From NCBI RefSeq assembly GCF_038023995.1, contig NZ_CP150660.1:3408501-3472500 (forward strand): DNA of 64,000 nucleotides, read 5' to 3'. The position numbers and the translations under genes are program-made. Origin of the DNA: Polaribacter atrinae (GTDB taxonomy: Bacteria > Bacteroidota > Bacteroidia > Flavobacteriales > Flavobacteriaceae). This document shows, piece by piece, positions 1-9,645 of the stretch (positions are counted from its first letter, which is position 1; the number at the start of each line of letters is the position of its first letter). The notes beneath the pieces were generated by a model. The model did not search any database. It saw nothing but the letters and a program-made list of their open reading frames with translations, and was not told the origin of the DNA.

Positions 1-897
1 GTCTAATCCGTTTGCTAAAGTTACATCAAATCCCCAAATCCAACTAGGTGTTGCAATATCGTTAAAGCCTCCAATAGCTTCTTCATGTGTAGTTAATGGG
101 TAACCAGAAGCAATTACTTGTTCAGCTAAGTCTTTTGCTAGACTGTTAGAGCTACTTTCGTTTTTTGATGCATAAACATAAGCTAAAATACCTTTTGCAA
201 CATCTTGATTTACCTGAGATTTACTTGCTCTTGTAATACCATTTAATAATGATATTGCTGAGTTTAAATCTTCAATTATAAAGTCGTATAACTCTTCCAT
301 TGTAGCTTGACCTTGAACAGGGTCTGTTGATGATTTGTAAAGAGGTACAACTGGAGTGCTAGCGTTATATTCTGTAGCAAACATTTGAGCTAAATTAAAG
401 TAAGCGTTTGCTCTTATTGTTTTCGCTTGTCCTAATCCAAATTTAACATCATCTGTAGTAGGTTCTGCTTCGTTTCCTCCTAAAGATTCAATTACTAAAT
501 TTGAAGATTTTATTAACCTATAGTAATATCTCCAAGGCATGTAGTTAAAATTACTGGTGTAATCTACTGTAGATAATAAATTTGCAATAGCAGAATATCT
601 GTTATAGCTATTTAATGATAATGCCATGTCTCCTGATAACATATCAGTCATTATATCATATCCTTTTTGGCCAAAATCTTCATGACGTGAAGTTCCTCCA
701 GTTTCAGTGTTTATCATCATGGAATAAAGGCCGTTTAAGGTTCCTTGTGTAATTGCACTATTCGTTTTTCCAGATTCAGCCACATCAGCATTACTAATGT
801 ATTCTGTTGGAGTAATTTCTAAATACTCTTCACTACAACTAAAAAATGTAGCAAAAACAGTAAACACTAAAAGTGTTTGTTTAAAATTATATTTCAT
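1..897 (-). CDS. SusD/RagB-family outer-membrane lipoprotein, 3' end outside the window
   Basis: From the ATG at 895-897 the minus strand stays open for 299 codons to the window edge, so the C-terminus is missing. The N-terminus is a lipoprotein signal peptide (hydrophobic LLVFTVFATFF followed by SCSEEYLE), with the Cys as lipidation site. The next residues (YLEITPTEYIS) and helix-rich text such as WRYYYRLIKSSNLVIE and IRANAYFNLAQMFA are typical of the TPR-like SusD fold. SusD proteins form the surface lid over a SusC TonB-dependent channel and bind the glycan or other substrate. The gene follows the SusC gene at 919-4140 by 21 nt and is surely co-transcribed with it. The substrate cannot be told from the sequence. 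Confidence 0.93.
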   Translation of the reverse strand, partial: MKYNFKQTLLVFTVFATFFSCSEEYLEITPTEYISNADVAESGKTNSAITQGTLNGLYSMMINTETGGTSRHEDFGQKGYDIMTDMLSGDMALSLNSYNRYSAIANLLSTVDYTSNFNYMPWRYYYRLIKSSNLVIESLGGNEAEPTTDDVKFGLGQAKTIRANAYFNLAQMFATEYNASTPVVPLYKSSTDPVQGQATMEELYDFIIEDLNSAISLLNGITRASKSQVNQDVAKGILAYVYASKNESSSNSLAKDLAEQVIASGYPLTTHEEAIGGFNDIATPSWIWGFDVTLANGLD

Positions 898-918
898 TTT
901 TTTCATTTTTTAATTAAA

Positions 919-3900
919 TTATATTTTTACACGAACACCTACTGTGAATGTTGATAATGGTGCGTATGTATACCTTGCAGAAGAACTTGTTAAAGAAGCA
1001 GAAGAATTAAAACCTTTTCTTTCGCTTAATAAAAATAAATTATCTCCAGATACCCAGAAATCTACATTTGATAAACCTGTTTTACCTAAATATTTTGAAG
1101 GAAGATTATATCCTATTCTAACATTATTTAAAGATAGATAGTCAGATTTTGTTAAAAAACGAGTAGATAAACTATTTGCGTTTACATTAATATTGTTATA
1201 CAATCTTGGTACATTAGTGATGTCTCCTGGATTTTTCCAGCTGTTTCTAGCATCAATATGGTAGTTGTTTCCTCCAACTTTGCTATTTCCTAAAACACTA
1301 GCATAGTTTCCGTCATATCCATATCCACCAATACTATAAGCAAATTGAGAACTAATATCAAAGTTATGAATTTTAGCAGTTAACCTAAAAGCTCCTCTAA
1401 CTGCAGGTATTACAGATTTACCAACAAATTTGTTAGTAGATTTTGTATAATCGTTTGTAGTTCCTTGAGATATTTCTGTTGTTGGGTTTTTTATTTTATA
1501 CTCAAATAAATCTCTTACCTCTTCACCAGAATCAAAAGTATTATTTGCATTTGCATCTACATAGTTTACCTCCCATAATGCATCTCCGTTTGCAGAGTCT
1601 ACACCAGCCCAAACAGGCATGTAGTAATCATAACGGCTATGGCCTTCTGCTCTACCATAAGCACCAGAAATATCTATAATTTTATTTCTTCCTTCAGGGA
1701 AATCAAATGGCATTTCTGTAATTTCATTATCTAAAATTTCTCCATTTACAGATAAATCTAATTTAAAGTTTTCTTTGTTAACGATATGTCCTGTAACATC
1801 AAATTCAAAACCTTTATTTACAATTTCACCATCATTTATAGTATTAATAGCATCACCTAAAGATGGAGATACACGAACATCAAAAATTAAGTCATGAGTA
1901 TTTTTCACATAATACTCTAATGAAGCATCAATAATATTATCAAAAAGTCTAAACTCAGTACCTACTTGAAACATCGTACTTGATTCCCAAGTTAATTCTG
2001 GGTTTTCTTGTGCTCTAAGTACTAATGATACTTGTGAATTAAGGTTTTCTATGTTGTATCCATTTTGTCCTGAATAAACACTAGCTCCAGCTAAATCTCC
2101 TTGCAGACCATAACTAGTTTTTAGTTTTAAATAGTTTACAAAATCAACATCTTCCATAAAAGATTCTTTACTCATTATCCATGATGCTCCGGCAGCCCAA
2201 AAGGTACCCCATTTGTTATTTGCAAATCTAGAACTTCCGTCACGTCTTGCAGTTCCTGATAAGAAATACTTACCTTGGTAGTCATAGTTAACTTGTGCAA
2301 AATAACTTTCTAGTGCTGTTTGTTCTGTGTATCCAGATGGATTTGAACCTATATTTACATAATTGTTAGGACTGTCTAATCCGTTCTGTAAATTAACTAC
2401 TGTATTTTTACTAATATAAGTACGGTCTCTTTGCCAGTCATTTGTTTCATGTGCAACTAATGCAGCAATGTTATGTTCTCCAAAGCTTTTGTTGTAGTTA
2501 ACAATTTGTAATAAATTTTGAGTTAACGCTTGTCTTTGTTGTTTGAATAGACTACCGTTTTGTCCAGCTGCAGAACCATAAAAAGGATTATTAATGTTAT
2601 CCTCTATAAAACTGTAGTAATTTGCACCATATTTCGTTGTAAAAGATAAATTTTCATTAAAGTTAACTTTGAATGAGAAGTTTCCATTTACGGAATGACG
2701 TTTATTTTGATCTAGATTTAAGTGAGCATCTGCAATTGCATTTGTACCAACTCCAAATCCTCTACCATTTAAACCGTAGTCATACTGATTTCCACCAAAA
2801 TAAGGATCTTCTACTATTGCTCCTGTTGCATCACGTAAAAACAATGGGTATATAGAAGGGATATTATCTGTAAACCAAAATATAGAACCAGAATCTTCAG
2901 ATTGTCCATTTGTTTTTTGTACACCATAAGCATAATCGATATTTGCGTTAGCCTCCAACCATTCTGTAGGTTTGTGTGTAACGTTAAGTCTAGTTGTATA
3001 ACGTTTGTATTCAGAGTTTACAATATATCCACCATCTTCTAAATATCCGAATGAAGAAAAGTAAGTAGTTTTGTCATCTCCTCCTGACATACTAAGGTTG
3101 GCTTCTGTTCTAAAAGAAGTCTCAAAACCATAGTCAGACCAATTTTCTGGCGTATATTTTCTAGTAACACCAGCATTAACTTTACCTGTTAGAGGATCAA
3201 TTAGTTCTCCCGCATTTGCTACATTCCACATGTTGTAATAAGGGTCAATTCCATCTTCTGCTGTGTTAAACAAGTTTGCATTAGCAAAAGCTACAGGGTC
3301 TGATTCTCCGTTAGCTTCTGCCGTATTTCTCATAGCAGTCCAACCTAAACCAATATATTCTTCTTGATTGGTTATAACGTCGTAAGTTGGTAAAAGTCTC
3401 ATGTTAACTCCTGTTTTCACATCAACAGTTATATTTGATTGTCCATTACGACCTTTTTTAGTAGTGATTAAAATTACTCCATTTGCACCTCTCGATCCAT
3501 AGATAGAAGTAGCTGTTGCATCTTTTAAAATTGTAGTAGATTCTATATCCGCTGGATTTAGATTACTAATGCTATTTGTAAAAGGTACTCCATCTACAAC
3601 ATATAAAGGTTCACTATTACCGTTAATAGTTCCAAAACCTCTAATTCTTACTGTGGCAGTACTACCTGGTTGACCAGAACCATTGATTACTGTTACACCA
3701 GCTATTTCACCCGCTAAAGATTGTGAGATGTTTGAAACAGATTTAGCTTCTAAATTAGCTGAACTAACAACTTTAGCTGAACCTGTAAACGCTTGTTTAG
3801 TTGTAGTTCCATAACCTACTACCACTACTTCATCTAATACGTTGTCTTCATCAACGGATAGGTTTACGTTTAAAATATTAGAACCTCCTATTTTTTTTTC

Positions 3901-4140
3901 TACTGGTGTAAAACCTAAGTATCTAAAAACTAAAACATCTCCGCTTTTTGCTAGGATAGAGTACTTTCCATCAAAATCAGTCTCTGTACCTTTGTTGGTT
4001 CCTTTTACTGATATACTAACACCAGGTAAAGGTCCCGAATTTTCTGTAACTGTACCAGAAACAGTTTTGTCTTGTGCAAATGAAATTTGCACGATTAACG
4101 CTAAGAGTAGCGTTAAAAATCCATTAAACTTTGTCTTCAT
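919..4140 (-). CDS. SusC/RagA-family TonB-linked outer-membrane protein
   Basis: Predicted 1073-residue TonB-dependent transporter that imports a substrate handed over by its SusD partner. It has a signal peptide (MKTKFNGFLTLLLAL...ISFAQ), then a carboxypeptidase-regulatory-like beta-sandwich of about 80 residues (VSGTVTENSGPLPGVSISVKG), a TonB-box-like stretch DEVVVVGYG, a plug domain ending near GVILITTKKG, and a long beta-barrel ending in the aromatic/charged strand TVGVRVKI. The open frame extends 34 codons further upstream, but the ATG at 4138-4140 begins a canonical signal peptide that matches the paralogue at 6287-9529, so it is taken as the start. First gene of a SusC-SusD pair. An AT-rich non-coding stretch lies upstream. 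Confidence 0.95.
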   Translation of the reverse strand: MKTKFNGFLTLLLALIVQISFAQDKTVSGTVTENSGPLPGVSISVKGTNKGTETDFDGKYSILAKSGDVLVFRYLGFTPVEKKIGGSNILNVNLSVDEDNVLDEVVVVGYGTTTKQAFTGSAKVVSSANLEAKSVSNISQSLAGEIAGVTVINGSGQPGSTATVRIRGFGTINGNSEPLYVVDGVPFTNSISNLNPADIESTTILKDATATSIYGSRGANGVILITTKKGRNGQSNITVDVKTGVNMRLLPTYDVITNQEEYIGLGWTAMRNTAEANGESDPVAFANANLFNTAEDGIDPYYNMWNVANAGELIDPLTGKVNAGVTRKYTPENWSDYGFETSFRTEANLSMSGGDDKTTYFSSFGYLEDGGYIVNSEYKRYTTRLNVTHKPTEWLEANANIDYAYGVQKTNGQSEDSGSIFWFTDNIPSIYPLFLRDATGAIVEDPYFGGNQYDYGLNGRGFGVGTNAIADAHLNLDQNKRHSVNGNFSFKVNFNENLSFTTKYGANYYSFIEDNINNPFYGSAAGQNGSLFKQQRQALTQNLLQIVNYNKSFGEHNIAALVAHETNDWQRDRTYISKNTVVNLQNGLDSPNNYVNIGSNPSGYTEQTALESYFAQVNYDYQGKYFLSGTARRDGSSRFANNKWGTFWAAGASWIMSKESFMEDVDFVNYLKLKTSYGLQGDLAGASVYSGQNGYNIENLNSQVSLVLRAQENPELTWESSTMFQVGTEFRLFDNIIDASLEYYVKNTHDLIFDVRVSPSLGDAINTINDGEIVNKGFEFDVTGHIVNKENFKLDLSVNGEILDNEITEMPFDFPEGRNKIIDISGAYGRAEGHSRYDYYMPVWAGVDSANGDALWEVNYVDANANNTFDSGEEVRDLFEYKIKNPTTEISQGTTNDYTKSTNKFVGKSVIPAVRGAFRLTAKIHNFDISSQFAYSIGGYGYDGNYASVLGNSKVGGNNYHIDARNSWKNPGDITNVPRLYNNINVNANSLSTRFLTKSDYLSLNNVRIGYNLPSKYLGKTGLSNVDFWVSGDNLFLLSERKGFNSSASLTSSSARYTYAPLSTFTVGVRVKI

Positions 4141-4560
4141 TGTATAATTATTTGAATTAATTAAAGCCAAAAGTCTTAAAATAATCTTAATAAAACAATT
4201 TTTTAACACAAATAGTTTTTTAGTATGTGGTAAAAATAGCATTAATTTTGGTTGTTATTTTTGCTTTTTAAATCTTTTTATTCTTTTATTATTTTTTTAA
4301 TAGGTTCTTTTTTAAGGGGTTCTATTTTTATTTTATCTAAAATACTCTTTCTTTTTTCTTGTATTTTGTAATAAAAATAATATAAACTTTATTTATTTTT
4401 TTTATTTAAAATCTTTCGGAGTTAAGAATAATTGAGTGATTTTAATGTTTTTGCAATATAATATTTATTCATATCTCGATATGGTTGAATTATCTGTAAT
4501 GGGTTCTTCTTTTTTGTATTGTAAGTGGTTGTTTTTTTTATCAGTTATGATTCTTTTGAT

Positions 4561-4590
4561 AAAAAAAAGACCTCTTAAATAGAGGTGGTT
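4561..4590 (-). terminator. Candidate intrinsic terminator (minus strand)
   Basis: ACCTCT at 4570-4575 pairs with AGAGGT at 4581-4586 around a 5-nt loop. The eight A bases at 4561-4568 give a U-tract when read on the minus strand. Probably a second, back-up terminator for the SusC-SusD pair ending at 4836. Confidence 0.6.
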
Positions 4591-4783
4591 TGTTCAAGTA
4601 AAAACGATTTTTAACGTTATTATTTCTGTTGATGTTTTTTTAAGGTTCTAGAATAATTTGTATTCCTTTGTAATTATCTTATATGTTAACATAATTTGGT
4701 TTAGCGACTTTTTTTATTTAGATAAACGAAATATGTATTAGTTTTAGCTAAAGTCTGTTTTTTTAAAAGATTTTTCTATGGTA

Positions 4784-4820
4784 TAAAAAAAAGACTACCT
4801 TTTCAGATAGTCTTTTTCTT
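4784..4820. terminator. Terminator after the SusD gene at 4836-6275, possibly bidirectional
   Basis: AGACTA at 4792-4797 pairs with TAGTCT at 4808-4813. A run of A lies to the left and a run of T to the right, so it could work on both strands. It begins about 15 nt after the stop codon of the minus-strand SusD gene. Confidence 0.7.
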
Positions 4821-4835
4821 TTAGTGTGTTTGATG

Positions 4836-6275
4836 TTAGTTTCCTACACCTGTAATATCCCAAAATACGCGAGAAGATTTATTATCACCTCCCATTGCAC
4901 TGCTTGCAGCAGCATAATTATCTGGGTTAAGATCTTTATCGTCGTTTCCATACAAGTATCTTCTTGGTACAGCTTCGTTAGAAATTGAAGGACGAGTAAA
5001 AGTATTAGGGTAGTCTAATATTCTCCATGAACTCCAAGCTTCAAATCCTCTTCCGTAAAGTGCTATGTATTTTTGATTACCAATAACTTCTTTCCAAGAA
5101 GAACCAGAAGTTGTATACGCAACAGTTGCTTGTGCTAAATATGTGTCAGCCTCTGCTTGTGTTCCTCCCCAATAGATAATTGAAGCAGAAATAGCTGCAT
5201 TGTAATAAGTTTCTGCACTACCAGTTATAAGGCCTCTTTCTACAGCTTCTGCTAATAAAAATTGAACTTCATCATAACTTAAAAGTACTCCTTCTAAGTC
5301 TGGTTGATGCCATGCGTCACCAATATGTGTAAAGTCTGTGTAAGAACTTCCTACACCGTAAGGCGCTCCGATATATGGTGTTTTGTTATCTGCTAAATAA
5401 GTTGAAGCTCTTGGGTCGTTTAATGGACTTATTAAATCTACAAAGGTATCAGCTACTAAAAAATCATCACGACCAGATTGTACTAAGTCAACCCAAATTG
5501 AATTTGTATTTGGGCTTGTTGTTTCAAAAGCAAAAGCAAAATTATCATCATTAGATGCAAATAATCCACCTGAAACGGCAGCAGAAGCTATTGTGCTTGC
5601 TTTAGCGTTATTGTAATCTGCAATTCTAAGTGCCATTCTTAATTTTAAAGAATTACCAAATTTTTTCCACTTTGCAGTTGATCCTCCATAAACGATATCG
5701 GCATCACCAAAAGTTTCTGTACCTGCGTTTAAGTTAGTTAAGCTTGCGTCTAAGCGAGTGAATAAATCTGTGTATATGTCTTCATCATTATCGTATACAG
5801 GTATAATATTATTTACTCCCATTAAAGCTTCTGTGTAAGGAATATCTCCATATACGTCTACTAAAACACTCCAGGTATAAACTTCCATAAGTCCAATTAC
5901 TCCTAATTGAGCAGATTTTGTTCCTGCATCTAAAAATTCATCTGCATCAAGAATGTCTCTTGCTGCTTGTAAGTCGATTAAAACGTCTCTATATAAGTAA
6001 GTTGAAAAACCACCACCTATATCTCTTCCTCTAATATCGTAGTTTACTTCGTCTGTATATTGTGTTTCTGTCCGGTATTGAGCGAAAAACTTAAATATGT
6101 TGTAGTTTACATTAGGACTAGACATCCTATAGAATAAATCTTTTTGAGTACTAGTTACCAAATATGATGCTGGTACTTCACTTGGGTTTTTATCATCGAC
6201 ATTCCATCCTTCAAAATCTTCACATGAAGAAAATGTGATCCCTATCAATAATGCTATTAAAAATATTTTTTTCAT
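4836..6275 (-). CDS. SusD-like nutrient-binding outer-membrane lipoprotein
   Basis: 479 residues. The N-terminus MKKIFLIALLIGITFSSCEDFEGWN is a lipoprotein signal peptide with a clear lipobox (FSSC). The protein is somewhat short for SusD and resembles the SusD/RagB 'SusD-like' subfamily: N-terminal VDDKNPSEVPASYLVTSTQ, later YSWSVLVDVYGDIPYTEAL-like text (here TWSVLVDVYGDIPYTEA) and a C-terminal region with ALYGRGFEAWSSWRILDYP. It should sit on the cell surface and bind substrate for the SusC at 6287-9529, whose stop lies 11 nt upstream. Substrate unknown. The sequence is clearly different from the partial SusD at 1-897, so the two pairs are not simple recent duplicates. Confidence 0.92.
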   Translation of the reverse strand: MKKIFLIALLIGITFSSCEDFEGWNVDDKNPSEVPASYLVTSTQKDLFYRMSSPNVNYNIFKFFAQYRTETQYTDEVNYDIRGRDIGGGFSTYLYRDVLIDLQAARDILDADEFLDAGTKSAQLGVIGLMEVYTWSVLVDVYGDIPYTEALMGVNNIIPVYDNDEDIYTDLFTRLDASLTNLNAGTETFGDADIVYGGSTAKWKKFGNSLKLRMALRIADYNNAKASTIASAAVSGGLFASNDDNFAFAFETTSPNTNSIWVDLVQSGRDDFLVADTFVDLISPLNDPRASTYLADNKTPYIGAPYGVGSSYTDFTHIGDAWHQPDLEGVLLSYDEVQFLLAEAVERGLITGSAETYYNAAISASIIYWGGTQAEADTYLAQATVAYTTSGSSWKEVIGNQKYIALYGRGFEAWSSWRILDYPNTFTRPSISNEAVPRRYLYGNDDKDLNPDNYAAASSAMGGDNKSSRVFWDITGVGN

Positions 6276-6286
6276 CGTTTGTTTTT

Positions 6287-9200
6287 TTAAAATTGAAGTT
6301 TAACACTAAATCCATAATCTTTTGTTGTTGGATAAACACCAGATTGATAACCTTGTACATTACCAGAGCTTAAACCTGCTTCAGGGTCTGCGTATGGTAA
6401 ACTTTTGTCAATAATCCATAAGTTTCTACCAATTAAAGAAAAAGTAGCTCCTTTAAAAAATGAATTACCTAATTGTTCTTGAGATAGAGAGTAAGATACA
6501 GATAATTCTCTTAATTTAACAAAACCTGCATCGTATACGTGAAGTGCATTTGGTGCTCTTTTATACCCCAATGCGTTATTAAAATTACTCATGTCAGTTC
6601 TTAAGGTATTAACGGTTCCATCAGAGGTAGCATTTCCGTCTGAATCTGTACCAGTTTGTATAACTCCTGGTAAAACAATACCTCCACTATCATTACCAGA
6701 TGTTAAAGCATCCCTTTTTGGGTTGCCTAATTCATTAAGTCCAGCTGTTTCAGGATATAATCCAGTAGCCATACCATACCAAGTATCTAAAGAAAATACA
6801 TTACCTCCTTTTTTAATATCAATTAAAAAGCTTAAAGAGAAGTTTTTGTAGGTAAATGAGTTATTTATACCACCTTTCCAATCTGGTTGAAAAGATCCAA
6901 GATTTTCATCTGAACTTTGACTTACTGCATAAGCACCTGATGTTGCGTCAATAATTTTATTCCCGTTGTCGTCAAATACAAAATTAGTACCTCTAATCAT
7001 ACCGTAAGTATCTCCTACTGTTGCGTTTATAGATACTCCACCTTGTAAGCTAGCTAATTGAAGGTTTTTTAAATCTGCAGGAAGTGCTATTACTTTACTT
7101 ACGTTTTTCCCCCAGTTTAAATCAACTCTCCATTCAAAGTCTTCTGTTTTTATTGGAGAACCGTATAAAGATAATTCAACACCTTTATTTTCAATTTCTC
7201 CAGCGTTTAACCATTGTCCAGTATATCCTATAGCAGGAGTAACAGATATTGGTGTAAGTAAATCTTTAGATGTTTTATTGTATAGAGAGAAGTCAAAACC
7301 TAATCTTCTTTTTGCAAACATCATTTCTAACCCTATTTCTGTTTCAGTAGACTCTTCATTTTTTAGGTTAGAGTTGTTATTTGTTGATGGTAAAGAAGCA
7401 GATGCTTGTCCTTGTACAGGTGTGTTTAATCCGAATGTGTTGTAAAGTGATAATGGAGAAGCAGCATTACCTGTTTTTGCATATCCAATTCTTAGTTTAC
7501 CTAAGTTCATAAAGTTAGACTCTACTAGTTCAGAGAATAAGAAACTTCCTGATAAACCATAATAATCATATTGATTATCATCTGTTGGAAGGGGAGAGGC
7601 TATGTCTAATCTATAAGATCCTTCAAGGAATAAGAAATTTTGATATTCTAAAGATACATTTGCAAAATATCCATCAACTCCAGATTTATATTCATATTGT
7701 CCTGGAGCTTCTAGAGCGTTAGCAGAGTTTGATAAAGACCAAAGTCCATCAATATTAATTCCACCGTTAGTTTCTGCATCTACATAAGAGTAATGATTTC
7801 TTTGGATATTTGTTCCTAAAATAGCTTTTAAGTTTAAGTCTTCCGTAAGGTCTTTGTCAAAATGTAGCTGTAAATCATAGGTGTTTTGTGTATATGATTC
7901 AGTAAAAATACCGTAAGAGGAAGGTAGACTTGTACTACCATTATTAATACGCTCTTCTTGGTTTCCAGAATAAGTGTCAATAGAAGCTCTGGCAAAAACA
8001 TTTAAATAATCGTTAATTTCATAGTTTAAATTAACATTACCTATAACTCTATTTCTTACGTCAGTTTCATAATTGTTGTCACGCATCCAATAAACGTTGT
8101 CGTGGTAAATAGCGTGTAAATCTTCATCAATATAACTTGTATTCCAAGTTGCGTTCTCTCCAGTTGCAAGGTAGGCTGCTTTTTGATCTTTTAAATCTAC
8201 ATTTGTTTGCCACCATTGTCTAGCTGTTTGCATAAAGTTTTGAGAATCATATCCTGTTCCATAACGTCCTTTACCGGTTGTTTTGTTGAAAGAAACACTA
8301 GATGCTGCCGTAAGTTTTTCTGTAAGTTTGTATGATGCAGAAAAATCAACATTATCTCTTATTATTTCACTATTAGGCATTATTCCTTTAATGCTTGCTT
8401 TTGAATAACCTAGCTTAAAAGTACCTTTATCGCTACCACCATCTAAAAAGACACTGTTAAATACTGTTGTTCCTGTTTCAAATACAGAAGAAGGATCGTT
8501 TTTACCAGCCTCCCAAGGAGTTGCTATTCCGTAACCATCTAATGAAGGATAGAAAGAATCCCATTGTCTTACTAGTGTATTTGAGTCATATGCAGCTCCA
8601 TAAGATCCATTCCAATCAGCTAATGTATAGTTTTCTCCATTTTTAACGTAAAAATCGTCATGATAATTACCAATCCAATATCCTGCTCCATATTCATCTT
8701 GGTAAGTTGCAAAAGTATCTGCATTATATTTATTAAATGTTATTGATGAATTCACGGTAACTCCAATAGATCCATCAGTGTCTTTACCTTTTTTAGTTGT
8801 TATAACAATAACTCCATTTGCAGCTTGAGACCCGTAAAGAGCAGTTGCGGCACCACCTTTTAGTATGTTTATAGACTCTATGTTATCAGGGTTAATGTCT
8901 GCGGCAGCGTTTCCATAATCGTAGCCAGCTCCACCTGTTCGTTGGTCTGCGGAGTTTGAGTTATTGTTACTAATTGGTACGCCATCTACTACAAATAATG
9001 CTTGGTTAGATCCGTATAAAGAAGAATAACCACGGATTACAACATTTGTAGATCCACCCATTGTTCCACTTCCAGAAACATCAATACCGGCAACTTTACC
9101 TGATAAAGAGTTTGCGAAGTTTACGTCTTTAATTGCACTTACTTCATCTCCTTTAACTTCTTGAGAGGTGTAACCTAAAGATTTTTTCTCTCTTTTAATA

Positions 9201-9529
9201 CCTAAGGCAGTTACAACAATTTCATCTAGAACGCTAGCGTCCTCTGTCATTGTAATATCAATGGTTGCGGAATTGCCAACAGTTTTTTGAATAGTTTTGT
9301 AGCCAACATAGCTAAAACTTAATACATCGCCTTGTTTTACATTAATAGAATACTTTCCGTTAAAGTCAGTTTGAGTTCCATTGTTTGTGCCTTTAATTGC
9401 TACACTTACTCCGGGTAGTGTGCCAGACGAGTCTGATACGGTTCCAGAAACCTTCTTTTCCTGCGCAAAAGATATTTGCATCAGAAACGCTAATAGTAGC
9501 GTTAAAAATCCTTTAAACTTTGTTTTTAT
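6287..9529 (-). CDS. SusC/RagA-family TonB-linked outer-membrane protein with apparent ATA start
   Basis: TonB-dependent outer-membrane transporter of about 1080 residues: regulatory-like beta-sandwich (VSGTVSDSSGTLPGVSVAIKG), linker DEIVVTALGIKREKKSLGY, plug (IVITTKKGK region) and barrel ending in DYGFSVKLQF. The first ATG in frame, at 9479-9481, would begin MQISFAQ and cut away most of the signal peptide. The 16 codons before it read IKTKFKGFLTLLLAFL, matching the paralogue's MKTKFNGFLTLLLAL, and the codon aligned with that ATG is ATA at 9527-9529. No ATG, GTG or TTG occurs between there and the upstream stop at 9551-9553. The start was therefore placed at the ATA. The gene may use a non-standard start, may start at ATG 9481 with poor export, or may be damaged. 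The SusD gene at 4836-6275 follows after 11 nt. Confidence 0.88.
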   Translation of the reverse strand: MKTKFKGFLTLLLAFLMQISFAQEKKVSGTVSDSSGTLPGVSVAIKGTNNGTQTDFNGKYSINVKQGDVLSFSYVGYKTIQKTVGNSATIDITMTEDASVLDEIVVTALGIKREKKSLGYTSQEVKGDEVSAIKDVNFANSLSGKVAGIDVSGSGTMGGSTNVVIRGYSSLYGSNQALFVVDGVPISNNNSNSADQRTGGAGYDYGNAAADINPDNIESINILKGGAATALYGSQAANGVIVITTKKGKDTDGSIGVTVNSSITFNKYNADTFATYQDEYGAGYWIGNYHDDFYVKNGENYTLADWNGSYGAAYDSNTLVRQWDSFYPSLDGYGIATPWEAGKNDPSSVFETGTTVFNSVFLDGGSDKGTFKLGYSKASIKGIMPNSEIIRDNVDFSASYKLTEKLTAASSVSFNKTTGKGRYGTGYDSQNFMQTARQWWQTNVDLKDQKAAYLATGENATWNTSYIDEDLHAIYHDNVYWMRDNNYETDVRNRVIGNVNLNYEINDYLNVFARASIDTYSGNQEERINNGSTSLPSSYGIFTESYTQNTYDLQLHFDKDLTEDLNLKAILGTNIQRNHYSYVDAETNGGINIDGLWSLSNSANALEAPGQYEYKSGVDGYFANVSLEYQNFLFLEGSYRLDIASPLPTDDNQYDYYGLSGSFLFSELVESNFMNLGKLRIGYAKTGNAASPLSLYNTFGLNTPVQGQASASLPSTNNNSNLKNEESTETEIGLEMMFAKRRLGFDFSLYNKTSKDLLTPISVTPAIGYTGQWLNAGEIENKGVELSLYGSPIKTEDFEWRVDLNWGKNVSKVIALPADLKNLQLASLQGGVSINATVGDTYGMIRGTNFVFDDNGNKIIDATSGAYAVSQSSDENLGSFQPDWKGGINNSFTYKNFSLSFLIDIKKGGNVFSLDTWYGMATGLYPETAGLNELGNPKRDALTSGNDSGGIVLPGVIQTGTDSDGNATSDGTVNTLRTDMSNFNNALGYKRAPNALHVYDAGFVKLRELSVSYSLSQEQLGNSFFKGATFSLIGRNLWIIDKSLPYADPEAGLSSGNVQGYQSGVYPTTKDYGFSVKLQF

Positions 9530-9556
9530 TATTATTGATATTTGAATTATTTAACC

Positions 9557-9587
9557 CAAATATCAATATTTATTATCAATTACGCAA
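9557..9587 (-). promoter_or_regulatory. Candidate promoter of the second SusC-SusD pair
   Basis: Read on the minus strand: TTG at 9587-9585, then 20 nt, then GATATTTG at 9564-9557, one mismatch from the Bacteroidota -7 consensus TAnnTTTG. This puts the transcript start near 9550, about 20 nt before the ATA at 9529. Confidence 0.4.
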
Positions 9588-9645
9588 TTGTTTTTCTTAA
9601 AAAATGTTAAAAAATGAGTGATAAATGTTAATTTCTCTAAAATAA

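Larger units (their letters stand above)
4141..4835. other. Non-coding AT-rich spacer between the two SusCD pairs
   Basis: About 700 bases without a convincing gene. The part nearest 4140 should hold the promoter and 5' leader of the downstream SusC gene, although I found no clear TAnnTTTG/TTG pair. Two hairpins at 4561-4590 and 4784-4820 can end transcription from the upstream SusC-SusD pair. The rest is long T and A runs. Confidence 0.6.

Noticed and set aside
944..1141. Plus-strand open frames inside SusC, ribosomal and other genes
   Set aside because: They mirror strong minus- or plus-strand genes, show low-complexity residues and no recognisable domains; treated as shadows.
4141..4242. 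Longer start for the first SusC (ATG at 4240-4242)
   Set aside because: The extra 34 residues are Lys/Ile/Leu-rich and would destroy the signal peptide; the ATG at 4138-4140 starts a standard one that matches the paralogue.
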